From the NCBI RefSeq assembly GCF_008728855.1, contig NZ_CP042906.1:5733001-5797000 (forward strand): a DNA stretch of 64,000 bases, given 5' to 3'. How positions within the stretch are numbered: position 1 is the stretch's first letter; each line of letters begins with the position of its first letter. The notes beneath the pieces are model-generated. The model had not been told where the DNA came from, made no database searches, and saw nothing but the letters and a program-made list of their open reading frames with translations. Positions 54,336 through 64,000 of this stretch are shown here, one piece after another. The DNA comes from Hypericibacter terrae. Lineage in GTDB: Bacteria; Pseudomonadota; Alphaproteobacteria; Dongiales; Dongiaceae. The position numbers and the translations under genes are program-made.

Positions 54336-55727
54336 TCAGCGCCGGCGCAATCGCACCGCGTAGAACCCGTCCATGCCGCCCTGGTCGGACCAATGGCAGG
54401 GCAGGGTGCGCAGCGCGCCGGCGCGCGTGATCGATTCGGGCGGCGCGCCGAGCTCGGCCAGCTCGTCGGCCCCTTCGCCGATTCGGATCCGCTCGATCGG
54501 GGCCGCCTCCTCGATCGCCCGCGCGATCAGATCCTCGCCTTCGGCCGGCTCGAGCGAGCAGACCGCATAGACGATGACGCCGCCGGGACGCGTCATCTGG
54601 ATCGCGGCATTGAGCAGCCGGCGCTGCAGCAGCGGCAGCTCGGCCAGCTCGGCCGGGCGCTTGATCCAGGGCAGGTCGGGATGGCGCCGGATCGTGCCGG
54701 TGGCGGAACAGGGCGCGTCGAGCAGCACGGCATCGACCGGCTCGGGTGGGCGCCAGTTGAAGGCGTCGACGGCAATGCAGGTCGCCGTCAGCCCGGTCCG
54801 GGCCAGGTTCTGCGAGACCCGGGCGAGCCGGTCGGCGGAGCGGTCGATGGCCGTTACCTGCGCGCCGGCCGCCGCGAGCTGCAGGGTCTTGCCGCCGGGT
54901 GCCGCGCAGAGATCGAGCACCTTCATCCCGGCGATGCCGCGCAGGAGCCGCGCCGGCAGCGCCGCCGCCGCATCCTGGACCCACCAGGCGCCCTCGGCGA
55001 AGCCGGGCAGGTTCTCGACGACACCGGCGTCCTGCAGGCGAAGGCTGCCGTTGGGCAGGAGACGAGCCCCGAGACGCTCGGCCCAGAGCGACTGCTCGGC
55101 CGGGTGCTTCACGGTCAGGTCCAAGGGCGGCTCGCGCAGATGCTGGACAGCGACCGCGCGCGCCGTTTCCTCGCCATAGGCTGCGTTCCAGCCCTGCCAC
55201 AGCCAATCCGGCAGGTTGGTCGGAATCTCCGGGGCGGTCTCGAGAAGGGCGGGACCCTCCTGCGCCACCCGGCGCAGGACCGCATTGACCAGGCCGCGAT
55301 AGGCGCCGGCGGCCCGCGGCAGGGCATCGATGGTTTCGGTCACGGCCGCATGGGCCGGCGTCTCCAGGAACAGCAGCTGGCAGACGCCGAGGCGCAGGGC
55401 GCCTTCCGCGGCACTGGCCTTGGGCGTCAGCGGCTTGTCGAGGCATTGCGCCAGGATCGCGTCGATCTGGCCGAGACGGCGGAGCGTGGTCGCCACCAGC
55501 AGGCGGACGAAGGCGCGGTCGCGCGGGGAAAGGCCGGGCCAGGTCGAATGGGCGGCCAGGCTCTCGTCGAAGGGGCGGTGGCGGCGCAAGACCGAGTGGA
55601 GCAGATCAAGCGCCACGCGCCGGGCGGAGAGGTTCGGGCCCCGGACCTGGGCGGCGCTGCCGCGCGCGGCCGCCGCCCGCGGTTTCGCGGCGGGCCTCTC
55701 CTTATCGATGTGCGGGTCTCTGGGCAT
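54336..55727 (-). CDS. rsmB: 16S rRNA (cytosine-967-C5)-methyltransferase RsmB
   Basis: SAM-dependent m5C methyltransferase of 463 residues acting on 16S rRNA C967. An N-terminal NusB-like helical domain (~35-160: ARRVALDLLHSVL, RDRAFVRLLVATTLRRLGQID, VTETIDALPRAAGAYRGLVNAVLRR) is followed by the Rossmann catalytic domain (MKVLDLCAAPGGKTLQLA, AIDRSADRL, VDAVLLDAPCSATGTIRRHPDL with one catalytic Cys, and VIVYAVCSLEPAEGE with the second). A ~30-residue basic N-terminal extension (PAAKPRAAAARG) precedes it. It is on the same strand as htpX and rpe. Confidence 0.96.
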   Translation of the reverse strand: MPRDPHIDKERPAAKPRAAAARGSAAQVRGPNLSARRVALDLLHSVLRRHRPFDESLAAHSTWPGLSPRDRAFVRLLVATTLRRLGQIDAILAQCLDKPLTPKASAAEGALRLGVCQLLFLETPAHAAVTETIDALPRAAGAYRGLVNAVLRRVAQEGPALLETAPEIPTNLPDWLWQGWNAAYGEETARAVAVQHLREPPLDLTVKHPAEQSLWAERLGARLLPNGSLRLQDAGVVENLPGFAEGAWWVQDAAAALPARLLRGIAGMKVLDLCAAPGGKTLQLAAAGAQVTAIDRSADRLARVSQNLARTGLTATCIAVDAFNWRPPEPVDAVLLDAPCSATGTIRRHPDLPWIKRPAELAELPLLQRRLLNAAIQMTRPGGVIVYAVCSLEPAEGEDLIARAIEEAAPIERIRIGEGADELAELGAPPESITRAGALRTLPCHWSDQGGMDGFYAVRLRRR

Positions 55728-55806
55728 TAACCTTTACAGTGCCGAAAGCTGACCAGGACGTCAGCCCTGCAATGCGGAAAGGTCCCGCGACAAATCGGCC
55801 GGTTGC

Positions 55807-56802
55807 TCACCCCCAGGGTCCGCGCGAGCCGGGTGGCACCGAGCCGGCTGAAGGGACGGAGCCGCGACCGCTGCGGCGGGGCTCGTCGGGCGTGGCCATG
55901 GCCGCCGCGGCCCAGGGTCCGGCGGCGCCACGCGGCGCCGGATCGATGTCCGAGGCATCGTTGCCCATGCGCTGCGCCATTTCCTGAAGCCGCGCGATGC
56001 GGTTCTCCAGGCTGGGATGGGTCGCGAACAGATTGTCCACCGCCTTCATATGCAGGGGATTGACGATGAAGAGCGGCGCCGTCGCGGGATTGGCTTCGGC
56101 CACCGCATTGGGGATGCGCCCGCTCGCCATGCCCAGCTTGCCGAGCGCGCTCGCGAGCCAGAGCGGCTGGCCGCAGATCTCCGCGCCGCGCCGGTCGGCC
56201 TCATATTCGCGCGAGCGGCTGATGCCGAGCTGCACCAGCGTGGCGGCGAGGGGCGCCACCACCATCACCACGATCGTGCCCAGCACGCCCAGCGGATTGT
56301 CGCGGCCCCGCCCCATGAAGAAGGCGAAATTGGCGAGCATGCCGATGGCGCCCGCGAGCGTCGCGGTCACGGTCATGATCAGCGTGTCGCGATGCTCCAC
56401 ATGGGAGAGCTCATGGGCGATGACGCCGGCGAGCTCCCGCCGGTCGAGCAGCTGCAGCAGCCCGGTGGTGGCACAGACCGCCGCCTTGCTCGGGCTGCGG
56501 CCGGTCGCGAAGGCGTTGGGCTGCGGATTCTCGACGATGTAGGTGCGCGGCATGGGCAGGCCGGCGCGCTGCGCCAGCTCGCCCACGATGCCGACGAACT
56601 CGGGCGCCGACCGGGCGTCGACCTCGCGCGCGCGATAGAGGCTCAAGACCATTCGGTCGCTGTTCCAGAGCGCGAACAGGTTCATGCCCAGCGCCAGGAG
56701 GAAGGCGACCGCCATGCCCTGGGCGCCGCCGATCACCCAGCCCACGGCCACGAACAGCGCGGTCATGACCGCGAGAAGCAGGGCGGTGCGGAAATAGGGC
56801 AT
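55807..56802 (-). CDS. htpX: Zinc metalloprotease HtpX
   Basis: Membrane-bound M48 protease involved in quality control of inner-membrane proteins. The 331-residue protein has two N-terminal hydrophobic helices ([35 protein letters not shown]), the zinc motif HELSH (His at about 130 and 134), a pair of further hydrophobic helices ([38 protein letters not shown]) and the third ligand Glu in [12 protein letters not shown] (~200). The C-terminal ~50 residues are low-complexity (Pro, Gly, Arg, Ser). Members are often induced by heat shock. No RpoH site was identified. Confidence 0.96.
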   Translation of the reverse strand: MPYFRTALLLAVMTALFVAVGWVIGGAQGMAVAFLLALGMNLFALWNSDRMVLSLYRAREVDARSAPEFVGIVGELAQRAGLPMPRTYIVENPQPNAFATGRSPSKAAVCATTGLLQLLDRRELAGVIAHELSHVEHRDTLIMTVTATLAGAIGMLANFAFFMGRGRDNPLGVLGTIVVMVVAPLAATLVQLGISRSREYEADRRGAEICGQPLWLASALGKLGMASGRIPNAVAEANPATAPLFIVNPLHMKAVDNLFATHPSLENRIARLQEMAQRMGNDASDIDPAPRGAAGPWAAAAMATPDEPRRSGRGSVPSAGSVPPGSRGPWG

Positions 56803-56964
56803 GGGCTTGGCGTCGCTCCGGTTCGGGTCGTGGGCCAGGACTGGCGCTCGCCAGCCTCCCGACCCTCCATCAACTATGGATTAAGTCCCGTCGGTTCAAG
56901 CATCTGGCCAGGGGCCCTCCAGGCCGGTCTTGCCGCTCCGACGCCGGATGCCTAGCTTTGAGCC

Positions 56965-57147
56965 ATGCCCCAGACGCCCCCGACCCAGCCCCCGACAGCG
57001 CCCGAGCCGGCCCCCGACAGCACGACGCCGGCGGCCGATCCGCTCAAGCCCGTGAGCCCGAAAGTCCGCGAGATCGGCGGCCCGAAAGGTCCCGAGCCGA
57101 CCCGCTATGGCGACTGGGAGGTCGGCGGCCGCTGCAGCGATTTCTAG
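56965..57147 (+). CDS. DUF1674 (SDHAF4-like) protein
   Basis: Small protein of 60 residues. After a Pro/Thr/Ala-rich N-terminus it ends in the DUF1674 signature GGPKGPEPTRYGDWEVGGRCSDF, homologous to the C-terminus of SDHAF4, the mitochondrial assembly factor for flavinylated succinate dehydrogenase subunit A. A role in succinate dehydrogenase assembly is therefore inferred. Divergent from htpX. It is short enough to be missed by automatic annotation but the signature is unmistakable. Confidence 0.9.
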   Translation: MPQTPPTQPPTAPEPAPDSTTPAADPLKPVSPKVREIGGPKGPEPTRYGDWEVGGRCSDF

Positions 57148-57251
57148 GACTCCCTGCCTCCTGCCCTCAGGACTGAACTCCCTTCTGAGATGGACAAACG
57201 GACATTTTCCCGTTCCATAATTGGACGGGGGTTCGACGGAGGGGGTGAGGC

Positions 57252-57842
57252 ATGCGGGTTCAGGTCGCCGCGATTCTGGTCGCGGTCGTCGTCGCGCTGT
57301 GCAGCGCGGGCGTCGTTCATGCGGATGGCAAGGGCGGGCAGGGAAGCACGTCATCGGGCACCGGCGGGTCCGGCACCTCGTCGGGCAGCGGCTCGTCGGG
57401 CGGCGGCACCGGCACCGCCCCCACCAACGGCCCGTTCGCGCCGATGTCGGTGCAGGGCTGGGATGGCGGCGCCTATCACAATTCCAGCGGCGAAACCTAC
57501 TGCGAGCTCTATGACGACTATGGCAGCAACACCTCGCTGCTGGTCGGCTGGGACAAATACGGCTTCTATCTGCTGATCACCGATCCCAACACCCTGAAGC
57601 TCGAAGAGTATGCCGACCTCGAGGTGCTGGTGAGCATCGACAAGCTTTATAAGGGAAAGGTGACGGCCTTCTCCTACGAGACCGACGTGCTCGAGCTCGA
57701 TTTCGGCGACGACCGCAAGGCGATCAACGCGCTGCGCAAGGGCGAGAAGCTGGTCCTCGAGGAATGGGACCATTTCTACACGCTCTACGGCACGGGTGCC
57801 GCCATCGCCGCAGTCGAGGATTGCTTCAACCGGTACCGGTGA
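57252..57842 (+). CDS. Secreted or periplasmic protein of unknown function
   Basis: Protein of 196 residues with a clear Sec-type N-terminus (QVAAILVAVVVALCSAGVVHADG, probable cleavage after VHA), then a ~40-residue Gly/Ser/Thr linker (GSGTSSGSGSSGGGTGT) and a ~130-residue compact domain (SGETYCELYDDYGSNTSLLVGWDKYGFYLLITDP, ADLEVLVSIDKLYKGKVTAFSYETDVLELDF) with alternating beta strands. Two Cys (CELYDD and EDCFNR) could form a disulfide. GGAGG lies nine bases before the ATG. No family recognised. The long flexible linker separates the domain from a membrane or surface attachment point. Confidence 0.75.
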   Translation: MRVQVAAILVAVVVALCSAGVVHADGKGGQGSTSSGTGGSGTSSGSGSSGGGTGTAPTNGPFAPMSVQGWDGGAYHNSSGETYCELYDDYGSNTSLLVGWDKYGFYLLITDPNTLKLEEYADLEVLVSIDKLYKGKVTAFSYETDVLELDFGDDRKAINALRKGEKLVLEEWDHFYTLYGTGAAIAAVEDCFNRYR

Positions 57843-57883
57843 GGGACGAGGGAGAGCGCTCTATCGTCACCCCCGTCATTACC

Positions 57884-57904
57884 GTCATCCCCGCGAAAGC
57901 GGGG
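57884..57904. repeat. REP-like palindrome, left of IS30
   Basis: GTCATCCCCGCGAAAGCGGGG: a 6-bp C/G stem with a GAAA loop preceded by GTCAT. It is an exact inverted copy of the sequence at 58980-59000 on the other side of the IS30 element, and encodes the last codons and stop of the transposase frame. Confidence 0.85.
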
Positions 57905-58895
57905 AGATGGATTCACACTCCAAGTGCAACACTTGGCTGCAGAAGATTTCAGCGGGGCTGTGCCAGTCAAGGCATTTGCGCGGGGTGTTGTTGTAGGCGC
58001 GGACCAGATTTGAGAGTTGGCGTGTGGTGAGGGTGTCGAGGTTGGTTTTTCTGGGGATGTTGCGGCGCAATCGCCCGATGGCGTTTTCGACGCCCCCTTT
58101 CTGCCAGGGAGCATAGGGGTCGCAGAAGAAGGTCTGGATATCGAGGCGGTGGAGCTCGTAGTGACGGGCGAACTCGGTGCCATTGTCGAAGGTGATGGTC
58201 TGGCGCAGGGATTGGGGCAGAGGCCCGAGCAAGCTGGCGATAGCGTCGGCGATCGGCTCGGCATGCTTGCCGTTGGACCGGCCGACGATGAGCAGGCGGG
58301 AGGATCGCTCATGCAAGGCGAGGAGGGCCTGGCCGTAGCGGGTGAACATCATGAGATCGGCTTCCCAGTTGCCGGCGACCGAACGGTCCCCGACGGCGGC
58401 GGGTCTTTCTGCAATGGAAACACGATCTTGGATGTGCAGGGCCGAGCTGCCGCCCTTGCGGCCGCGGCGGCCGCGTTTGCTCTTGGCGCGGGGCAGGTAA
58501 TGGCGCCAGCGATAGTCCTTGTGGCGGGTGATCTGGGCCTGGATGAAGCGGTAGATGCTCTCCGGGCTGATGACGTGCCGGCCCTGCTGGCGTTCGAGCC
58601 AGCCGCAGACCTGCTCGGGCGACCAGCCTTTCTTCAGGCCGTCGAGGACTTGCCGGCGCAACTTGGCGTCACGTTCCAGACGCGAGCCTCGCCAGCGCCG
58701 GGCCCGGGTCTGCTGCTGGGCGTAGACGGCCCGATAGCCGATCTGACGGCCGGTGTTTCGCTTCAGCTCCCGAGAAATCGTCGATGCTGGGCGATCCAGA
58801 GCTGCAGCGATCTGGCGGATCGAGTGGTCTTTGGCCTGAAGGCTGGCAAGGATGGCGCGCTCTTCGGCCGAGAGCTGAGTGTATTTTGTTCCCAT
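57885..58895 (-). CDS. IS30-family transposase
   Basis: DDE transposase of 336 residues. The N-terminal helix-turn-helix (YTQLSAEERAILASLQAKDHSIRQIAAALDRPASTISREL) and the catalytic triad are visible: NWEADLMM (first Asp), TFDNGTEFARH (second Asp), and KGGVENAIGRLRR (Glu). The frame is uninterrupted, so the element may be active. The frame has no stop inside the inverted repeats: it continues across the left end and terminates in the adjacent REP-like palindrome, so the last ~9 residues (ending ISPLSRG) are of host origin. Confidence 0.94.
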   Translation of the reverse strand: MGTKYTQLSAEERAILASLQAKDHSIRQIAAALDRPASTISRELKRNTGRQIGYRAVYAQQQTRARRWRGSRLERDAKLRRQVLDGLKKGWSPEQVCGWLERQQGRHVISPESIYRFIQAQITRHKDYRWRHYLPRAKSKRGRRGRKGGSSALHIQDRVSIAERPAAVGDRSVAGNWEADLMMFTRYGQALLALHERSSRLLIVGRSNGKHAEPIADAIASLLGPLPQSLRQTITFDNGTEFARHYELHRLDIQTFFCDPYAPWQKGGVENAIGRLRRNIPRKTNLDTLTTRQLSNLVRAYNNTPRKCLDWHSPAEIFCSQVLHLECESISPLSRG

Positions 58896-58934
58896 GGCAA
58901 CACCCTAATCTGGTGTTGCACTTCGTTTGAAAAT
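57911..58934 (-). mobile_element. IS30-family insertion sequence
   Basis: About 1024 bp, bounded by imperfect terminal inverted repeats of ~22 bp at 57911-57932 and 58913-58934 that share the perfect core AAGTGCAACAC (57922-57932 and complement 58913-58923). One transposase frame fills the element. I could not fix a target-site duplication; IS30 duplications are only two to three bases. The element sits between two inverted REP-like palindromes. Confidence 0.85.
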
Positions 58935-58979
58935 TCAGCGGACCCATCCTGATCCAGCACAACGAATGGGACCATGGGC

Positions 58980-59000
58980 CCCCGCTTTCGCGGGGATGAC
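58980..59000. repeat. REP-like palindrome, right of IS30
   Basis: CCCCGCTTTCGCGGGGATGAC, the exact inverse of the left copy at 57884-57904. The pair suggests that the IS30 element entered between the two arms of one REP doublet. Confidence 0.85.
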
Positions 59001-59009
59001 CATGGTGGA

Positions 59010-59762
59010 TCACTCCGCCGCCTTCGGCAGCGCCGCGGTGCGCGTCATCAGCGCGTCGAACTCGGTCTCCGGTTGGAAGATCGAGAGATGCGCCGGCTGG
59101 CGGATTCCCGGCGTCATCTTCGCGTCCGGCACGGCCGCCCCCACCACGGTGCGGATCGGCAACACGCCGGCCCAGATCGGCAGCGCGTAATCCTCGTCAT
59201 CATCGCTTGGCCCGCCGGTGCGGATCTTGGCCGAGGCTTCCTCGATCTTCATGCCGATCACGGTCGTGCCTTTGACTTCCTGCTTCGTCGCCGGACGCAG
59301 CTCGGCCCAGCGGCCGGGGAAGATGCGTTCGACGAAGGCTTCGAAGGCGGCCATCTTCGCCTCGGGCTCGTCGACGAAGAAGGCGCGGCCGAAGGCCATC
59401 ACCGAGCGGTAGTTGATCGAGTGATGGAAGCCCGAGCGCGCCAGCACCAGCCCGTCGAGATGCGTCACCGTCACCGAGCAGGGGATGCCTTCGCCCACAT
59501 GCTCGAGCATCCGGCTCGCGGCCGAGCCGTGCCAATAGAGAAAGTCGCCCTCGCGCCAATAGGCGGTGGGCGTGACGAAGGGCTGGCCGTCGATCACATA
59601 GCCGATATGGGCGATCAGCCCGGCATCGAGCACCTTGAAGACGGTCTCGCGGTCGTAATGGCCGCGCTTGTTCAGCCGCTTCACGCGCGAAACTTCGGTC
59701 GGCTCGAAACTGCCCTCGGGCGGTTCCGAGGTCTTCCCGCCATAGCTGCCGGGGCTGGTCAT
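59010..59762 (-). CDS. Pyridoxamine 5'-phosphate oxidase family protein
   Basis: Flavin-binding split-barrel protein of 250 residues related to FMN-dependent PNPOx and to Pyr_redox-like stress proteins. The pattern VKRLNKRGHYDRETVFKVLDAGLIAHIGYVIDGQPFVTPTAYWREGDFLYWHGSAASRML is typical of a large subgroup annotated as PNPOx-family proteins, distinct from PdxH. AGGAG is placed nine or ten bases before ATG 59762. It is divergent from a MocR/PdxR-type regulator that starts 125 bp away, so the regulator may control it and it may handle B6 vitamers, flavin or a related cofactor. Confidence 0.87.
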   Translation of the reverse strand: MTSPGSYGGKTSEPPEGSFEPTEVSRVKRLNKRGHYDRETVFKVLDAGLIAHIGYVIDGQPFVTPTAYWREGDFLYWHGSAASRMLEHVGEGIPCSVTVTHLDGLVLARSGFHHSINYRSVMAFGRAFFVDEPEAKMAAFEAFVERIFPGRWAELRPATKQEVKGTTVIGMKIEEASAKIRTGGPSDDDEDYALPIWAGVLPIRTVVGAAVPDAKMTPGIRQPAHLSIFQPETEFDALMTRTAALPKAAE

Positions 59763-59886
59763 CGCTCACGTCTCCTGAGGCTGGGTTCCATCGATCCTAG
59801 TCCCTTTCATGCCCCTTAACTGGCCTCTTCAAAAGGTCCGGTTTCGGATAACTTATGGATCCACTTAGGACTCGGGAGGGAGGGCC

Positions 59887-61401
59887 ATGCCGCGCCGCGC
59901 CGACCGTATGCCCTTGCTCGATCTCGATATCGACGAGGGTGCGCCGACCCCGCTGCACCGCCAGCTCTATGAGGGCCTGAGCAAGGCGATCCTGGCCGGG
60001 CGCTTGCCGCCGCACGGCCGGTTGCCCTCGAGCCGCGCGCTCGCGACCGAGCTGGGCCTCTCGCGCAACACGGTCCTCACCGCCTTCGAGCAATTGGCGA
60101 GCGAAGGCTATCTCGAGGCCCGCCAGGGGTCAGGCAGCCGGGTCGCGGCCATGCTGCCCGACCCGCTGCCGCCCGCGGCGACGCGGAGCGCCCTCGCACG
60201 GCGCGGATCTCCGCCGCCGAAGACCGCGCCCGCGGCCGGCGCGCGCCTCTCGCGGCGCGGCACGGCGCTCTCGGCCGCGACCTCGGCGCGGGCCACGCGC
60301 GGCGACGGCGCCTTCGCGCCCGCCATCCCCGATCTCGACGTCTTTCCTTTCGAGCTCTGGTCGCGGCTCCTGGCGAAGAGCTGGCGCCGGCCGACGCTCG
60401 CCATGGCCTCGGGCCGCGATGCCGCGGGCCATCTCCCCTTGCGCGCGGCCATCGCCGATTACCTGCGCCGCGTGCGCGCGGTGCGCTGCGAGCCCGAGCA
60501 AGTGATCCTGCTCTCCGGCATCCGCCAGGCGGTCGATCTCGCGGTGCGGCTGCTGCTCGATGCGGGCGACAAGGTCTGGATCGAGGAGCCCGGCTATGCG
60601 GGCGTGCGCGAGGTGCTGCGCGCGGCCGGCGCCAGGCTGGTGCCGGTCCCGATCGACAGCGAAGGTCTCTCCGTCAGGACCGGCGCGAAGAAGGCGCCCG
60701 ATGCGCGCCTGGTCTGCGTGGCGCCCTCGCATCAATATCCGCTGGGCACGGTGATGACCTTGGGCCGGCGGCTCGAGCTGCTGGCCTGGGCGCGCCAGGC
60801 CGGCGCCTGGATCGTCGAGGACGACTATGACAGCGAGTTCCGCTATGCGGGCCGGCCGCTCGCAGCTCTCCAGGGTCTCGACGAGGATGGCCGCGTGATC
60901 TATGTCGGCAGCTTCTCGAAGGTGCTGTTCCCGTCGCTGCGGCTGGGCTATCTCGTGGCGCCGCCGGCGCTGGTCGAGGGCTTCACCGCGGCGCGCTCGA
61001 CGCTCGACGATCATGCCGCGATGACCGCCCAGCCGGCGCTCGCCGCCTTCATCGCCGAGGGACATTTCGCCGCCCATATCCGGCGCACGCGCAAGCTCTA
61101 TGCCGCACGCCAGGCGGCGCTCTTGAAGGCCGCCGATCGCCATCTGCAAGGGCTGCTCGATCTGGCGCCGGCCTCGGCCGGCATGCATCTGCTGGCGGGA
61201 TTGGCGCCGCAACTCGCAGCGCGGATGGACGACCGCGCCGCCACCGCGCGGGCCGCGGCGCAAGGCATCACCGTGGCGCCGCTCTCGGCCTTCCACATGA
61301 CCCATCCCCGCCGCCAGGGATTGCTGATGGGCTATGCCGGCGTGCCGGAGGAAGCGATCGAGCCCGCGGTGATCAGGCTCGCCGCCGCGCTGCGGGCCTG
61401 A
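59887..61401 (+). CDS. MocR/PdxR-type transcriptional regulator (GntR-aminotransferase fusion)
   Basis: A 504-residue fusion of a GntR winged helix-turn-helix (residues ~15-85: GAPTPLHRQLYEGLSKAILAG, LPSSRALATELGLSRNTVLTAF, QGSGSRVA) and a type I aminotransferase-like domain (~120-500) with VEDDYDSEFRYAGRPLAAL and the PLP-binding Lys of VGSFSKVLFPSLRLGYLV. Regulators of this class use pyridoxal 5'-phosphate as effector and often control genes for B6 metabolism or transport that lie divergent to them. Here the divergent neighbour is a PNPOx-family gene. The ATG at 59887 has GGAGG upstream. Confidence 0.93.
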   Translation: MPRRADRMPLLDLDIDEGAPTPLHRQLYEGLSKAILAGRLPPHGRLPSSRALATELGLSRNTVLTAFEQLASEGYLEARQGSGSRVAAMLPDPLPPAATRSALARRGSPPPKTAPAAGARLSRRGTALSAATSARATRGDGAFAPAIPDLDVFPFELWSRLLAKSWRRPTLAMASGRDAAGHLPLRAAIADYLRRVRAVRCEPEQVILLSGIRQAVDLAVRLLLDAGDKVWIEEPGYAGVREVLRAAGARLVPVPIDSEGLSVRTGAKKAPDARLVCVAPSHQYPLGTVMTLGRRLELLAWARQAGAWIVEDDYDSEFRYAGRPLAALQGLDEDGRVIYVGSFSKVLFPSLRLGYLVAPPALVEGFTAARSTLDDHAAMTAQPALAAFIAEGHFAAHIRRTRKLYAARQAALLKAADRHLQGLLDLAPASAGMHLLAGLAPQLAARMDDRAATARAAAQGITVAPLSAFHMTHPRRQGLLMGYAGVPEEAIEPAVIRLAAALRA

Positions 61402-61413
61402 GGCCGTTCGGGC

Positions 61414-63354
<1,941 letters not shown>

Positions 63355-63678
63355 GGCGGCGGGCAACTCCCTGGGAAAGCCTGCCCTTTTGGGCCCCGGT
63401 TCCGGGTTGCGGAGATCGGATCGTCCCCGCATCCGGCCGGAGGGCGATGCGGTTTCCCGTGCCTCGCCAAGGGCTTGAAGGAAAGGAATATTGACGGAAG
63501 CGGGCGGCGCGAACAAGCGTCTGTCCGGACGGAGAAGATTCCCATCTGCGGGCCGCCGCCGGGCCGCGCCCCGGGCTTCTATACTTCCGCATAGAGAGCT
63601 GGTTAGGCCTCCGTTAACAGCCGCCCCCTAATTTCGCGACATTGCGCCATACATCTTTTGGTCAAGGGGCTGCTTCAA
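63355..63678. other. Divergent intergenic region between acsA and a chemoreceptor gene
   Basis: About 324 bp without a supported gene. It must contain the acsA promoter and that of the chemoreceptor gene. I found no clear sigma-70, sigma-54 or sigma-28 pattern. The N-terminal extension of the acsA frame through here (to 63516) has no family support. Confidence 0.45.
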
Positions 63679-64000
63679 ATGGCTATCAGGCTTTCGGTCG
63701 GGACTCGCTTCTATGTCGTGAGCGGCTTGAGCGCGTTCCTGCTTGCCGTCACGGCCGGCGTCGGTCTGTGGGTCTCCGGCGAACAGGAAGCCCAGCTCGC
63801 CGATGTGGTGGTGACCTCGACCGCGCTTCGCAATCACATGGAAGCCGACATGATGCATGACGCCCTGCGCGCCGACGTCATTTCGGCCCTGCGCGACGGC
63901 ATGAGCGGCGAAGCCGGCGCGCGCCAGGAGGTCGAGAACGATCTCGAGGAGCATGTGGCGAACTTCCACGACGCCCTCGATGCCAATTCGAAGCTGGCGT
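63679..64000 (+). CDS. Methyl-accepting chemotaxis protein, N-terminal part (truncated by window end)
   Basis: Only the first 107 residues are in the window. They show a transmembrane helix (VVSGLSAFLLAVTAGVGLWV) and the start of a four-helix-bundle-like periplasmic domain (STALRNHMEADMMHDALRADVISALRDGM) that is typical of chemoreceptors in Rhodospirillales. ATG 63679 has AAGGGG nine bases upstream. HAMP and signalling domains must lie beyond the window, so the call rests on the N-terminus. It differs from the two tandem HBM-like receptors. Confidence 0.7.
   Translation, partial: MAIRLSVGTRFYVVSGLSAFLLAVTAGVGLWVSGEQEAQLADVVVTSTALRNHMEADMMHDALRADVISALRDGMSGEAGARQEVENDLEEHVANFHDALDANSKLA

Overview
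The window is one contiguous stretch of a GC-rich chromosome, most likely from an alphaproteobacterium of the Rhodospirillales type. Pointers to this are a full-length 180-kDa-class NAD-glutamate dehydrogenase, BluB, HspQ, a short DUF1674/SDHAF4 protein ending in the typical ...GRCSDF tail, the htpX-rsmB-rpe-heparinase block, and methyl-accepting proteins with HBM-like sensors. The assignment is inferred from gene content only. No tRNA, rRNA, CRISPR array, prophage or plasmid gene was seen.

Layout. 1-3.4 kb: the 3' part of a class I DAHP synthase, a class I fructose-bisphosphate aldolase and a DUF763 protein. 3.8-13.9 kb: a single 10-kb gene for a giant, probably type I-secreted, repeat adhesin. 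It carries 15 cadherin-like 96-residue units with no length change, then 26 46-residue units that contain a 972-bp higher-order duplication, then RTX nonapeptides. 13.9-24.4 kb: assorted enzymes (thioesterase, M19 dipeptidase, old yellow enzyme, atypical SDR, luciferase-like oxidoreductase), a membrane-bound class III cyclase, and a translationally coupled pair of 2OG-Fe(II) oxygenases of which the second is AlkB. 24.5-31.8 kb: acyl-CoA metabolism (ADP-forming acyl-CoA synthetase, thiolase plus two MaoC-type hot-dog proteins in one operon, an MFS carrier, an AMP-forming acyl-CoA ligase). 32.1-40.2 kb: HspQ, a small membrane protein, NAD-glutamate dehydrogenase overlapping an UMF1-type MFS permease, and BluB. 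40.3-46.8 kb: purH followed by envelope-polysaccharide genes (FlaA1/WbpM-type dehydratase, WecA-like phosphoglycosyltransferase, divergent UDP-sugar dehydrogenase). 47-51.5 kb: two tandem paralogous chemoreceptors, each with its own terminator. 51.8-57.8 kb: heparinase II/III protein, rpe, rsmB, htpX, DUF1674 and a secreted protein of unknown function. 57.9-59 kb: an IS30-family element lying between two inverted copies of a REP-like palindrome. 59-64 kb: a PNPOx-family protein divergent from a MocR/PdxR regulator, acetyl-CoA synthetase, and the 5' end of a third chemoreceptor.

How the genes fit together. Most of the window is housekeeping or catabolic. The coherent groups are the acyl-CoA operon (26.9-28.9 kb), the alkylation-repair-like pair (22.5-24.0 kb), the polysaccharide group (42-46.8 kb) and the chemoreceptor pair (47-51.5 kb). 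The most unusual object is the giant adhesin gene, which has no type I secretion genes beside it in this window. Intergenic DNA carries several families of inverted repeats: REP-like CCCCGC-GAAA-GCGGGG palindromes and C/G-rich paired inverted repeats, two of which bracket the UDP-sugar dehydrogenase gene.
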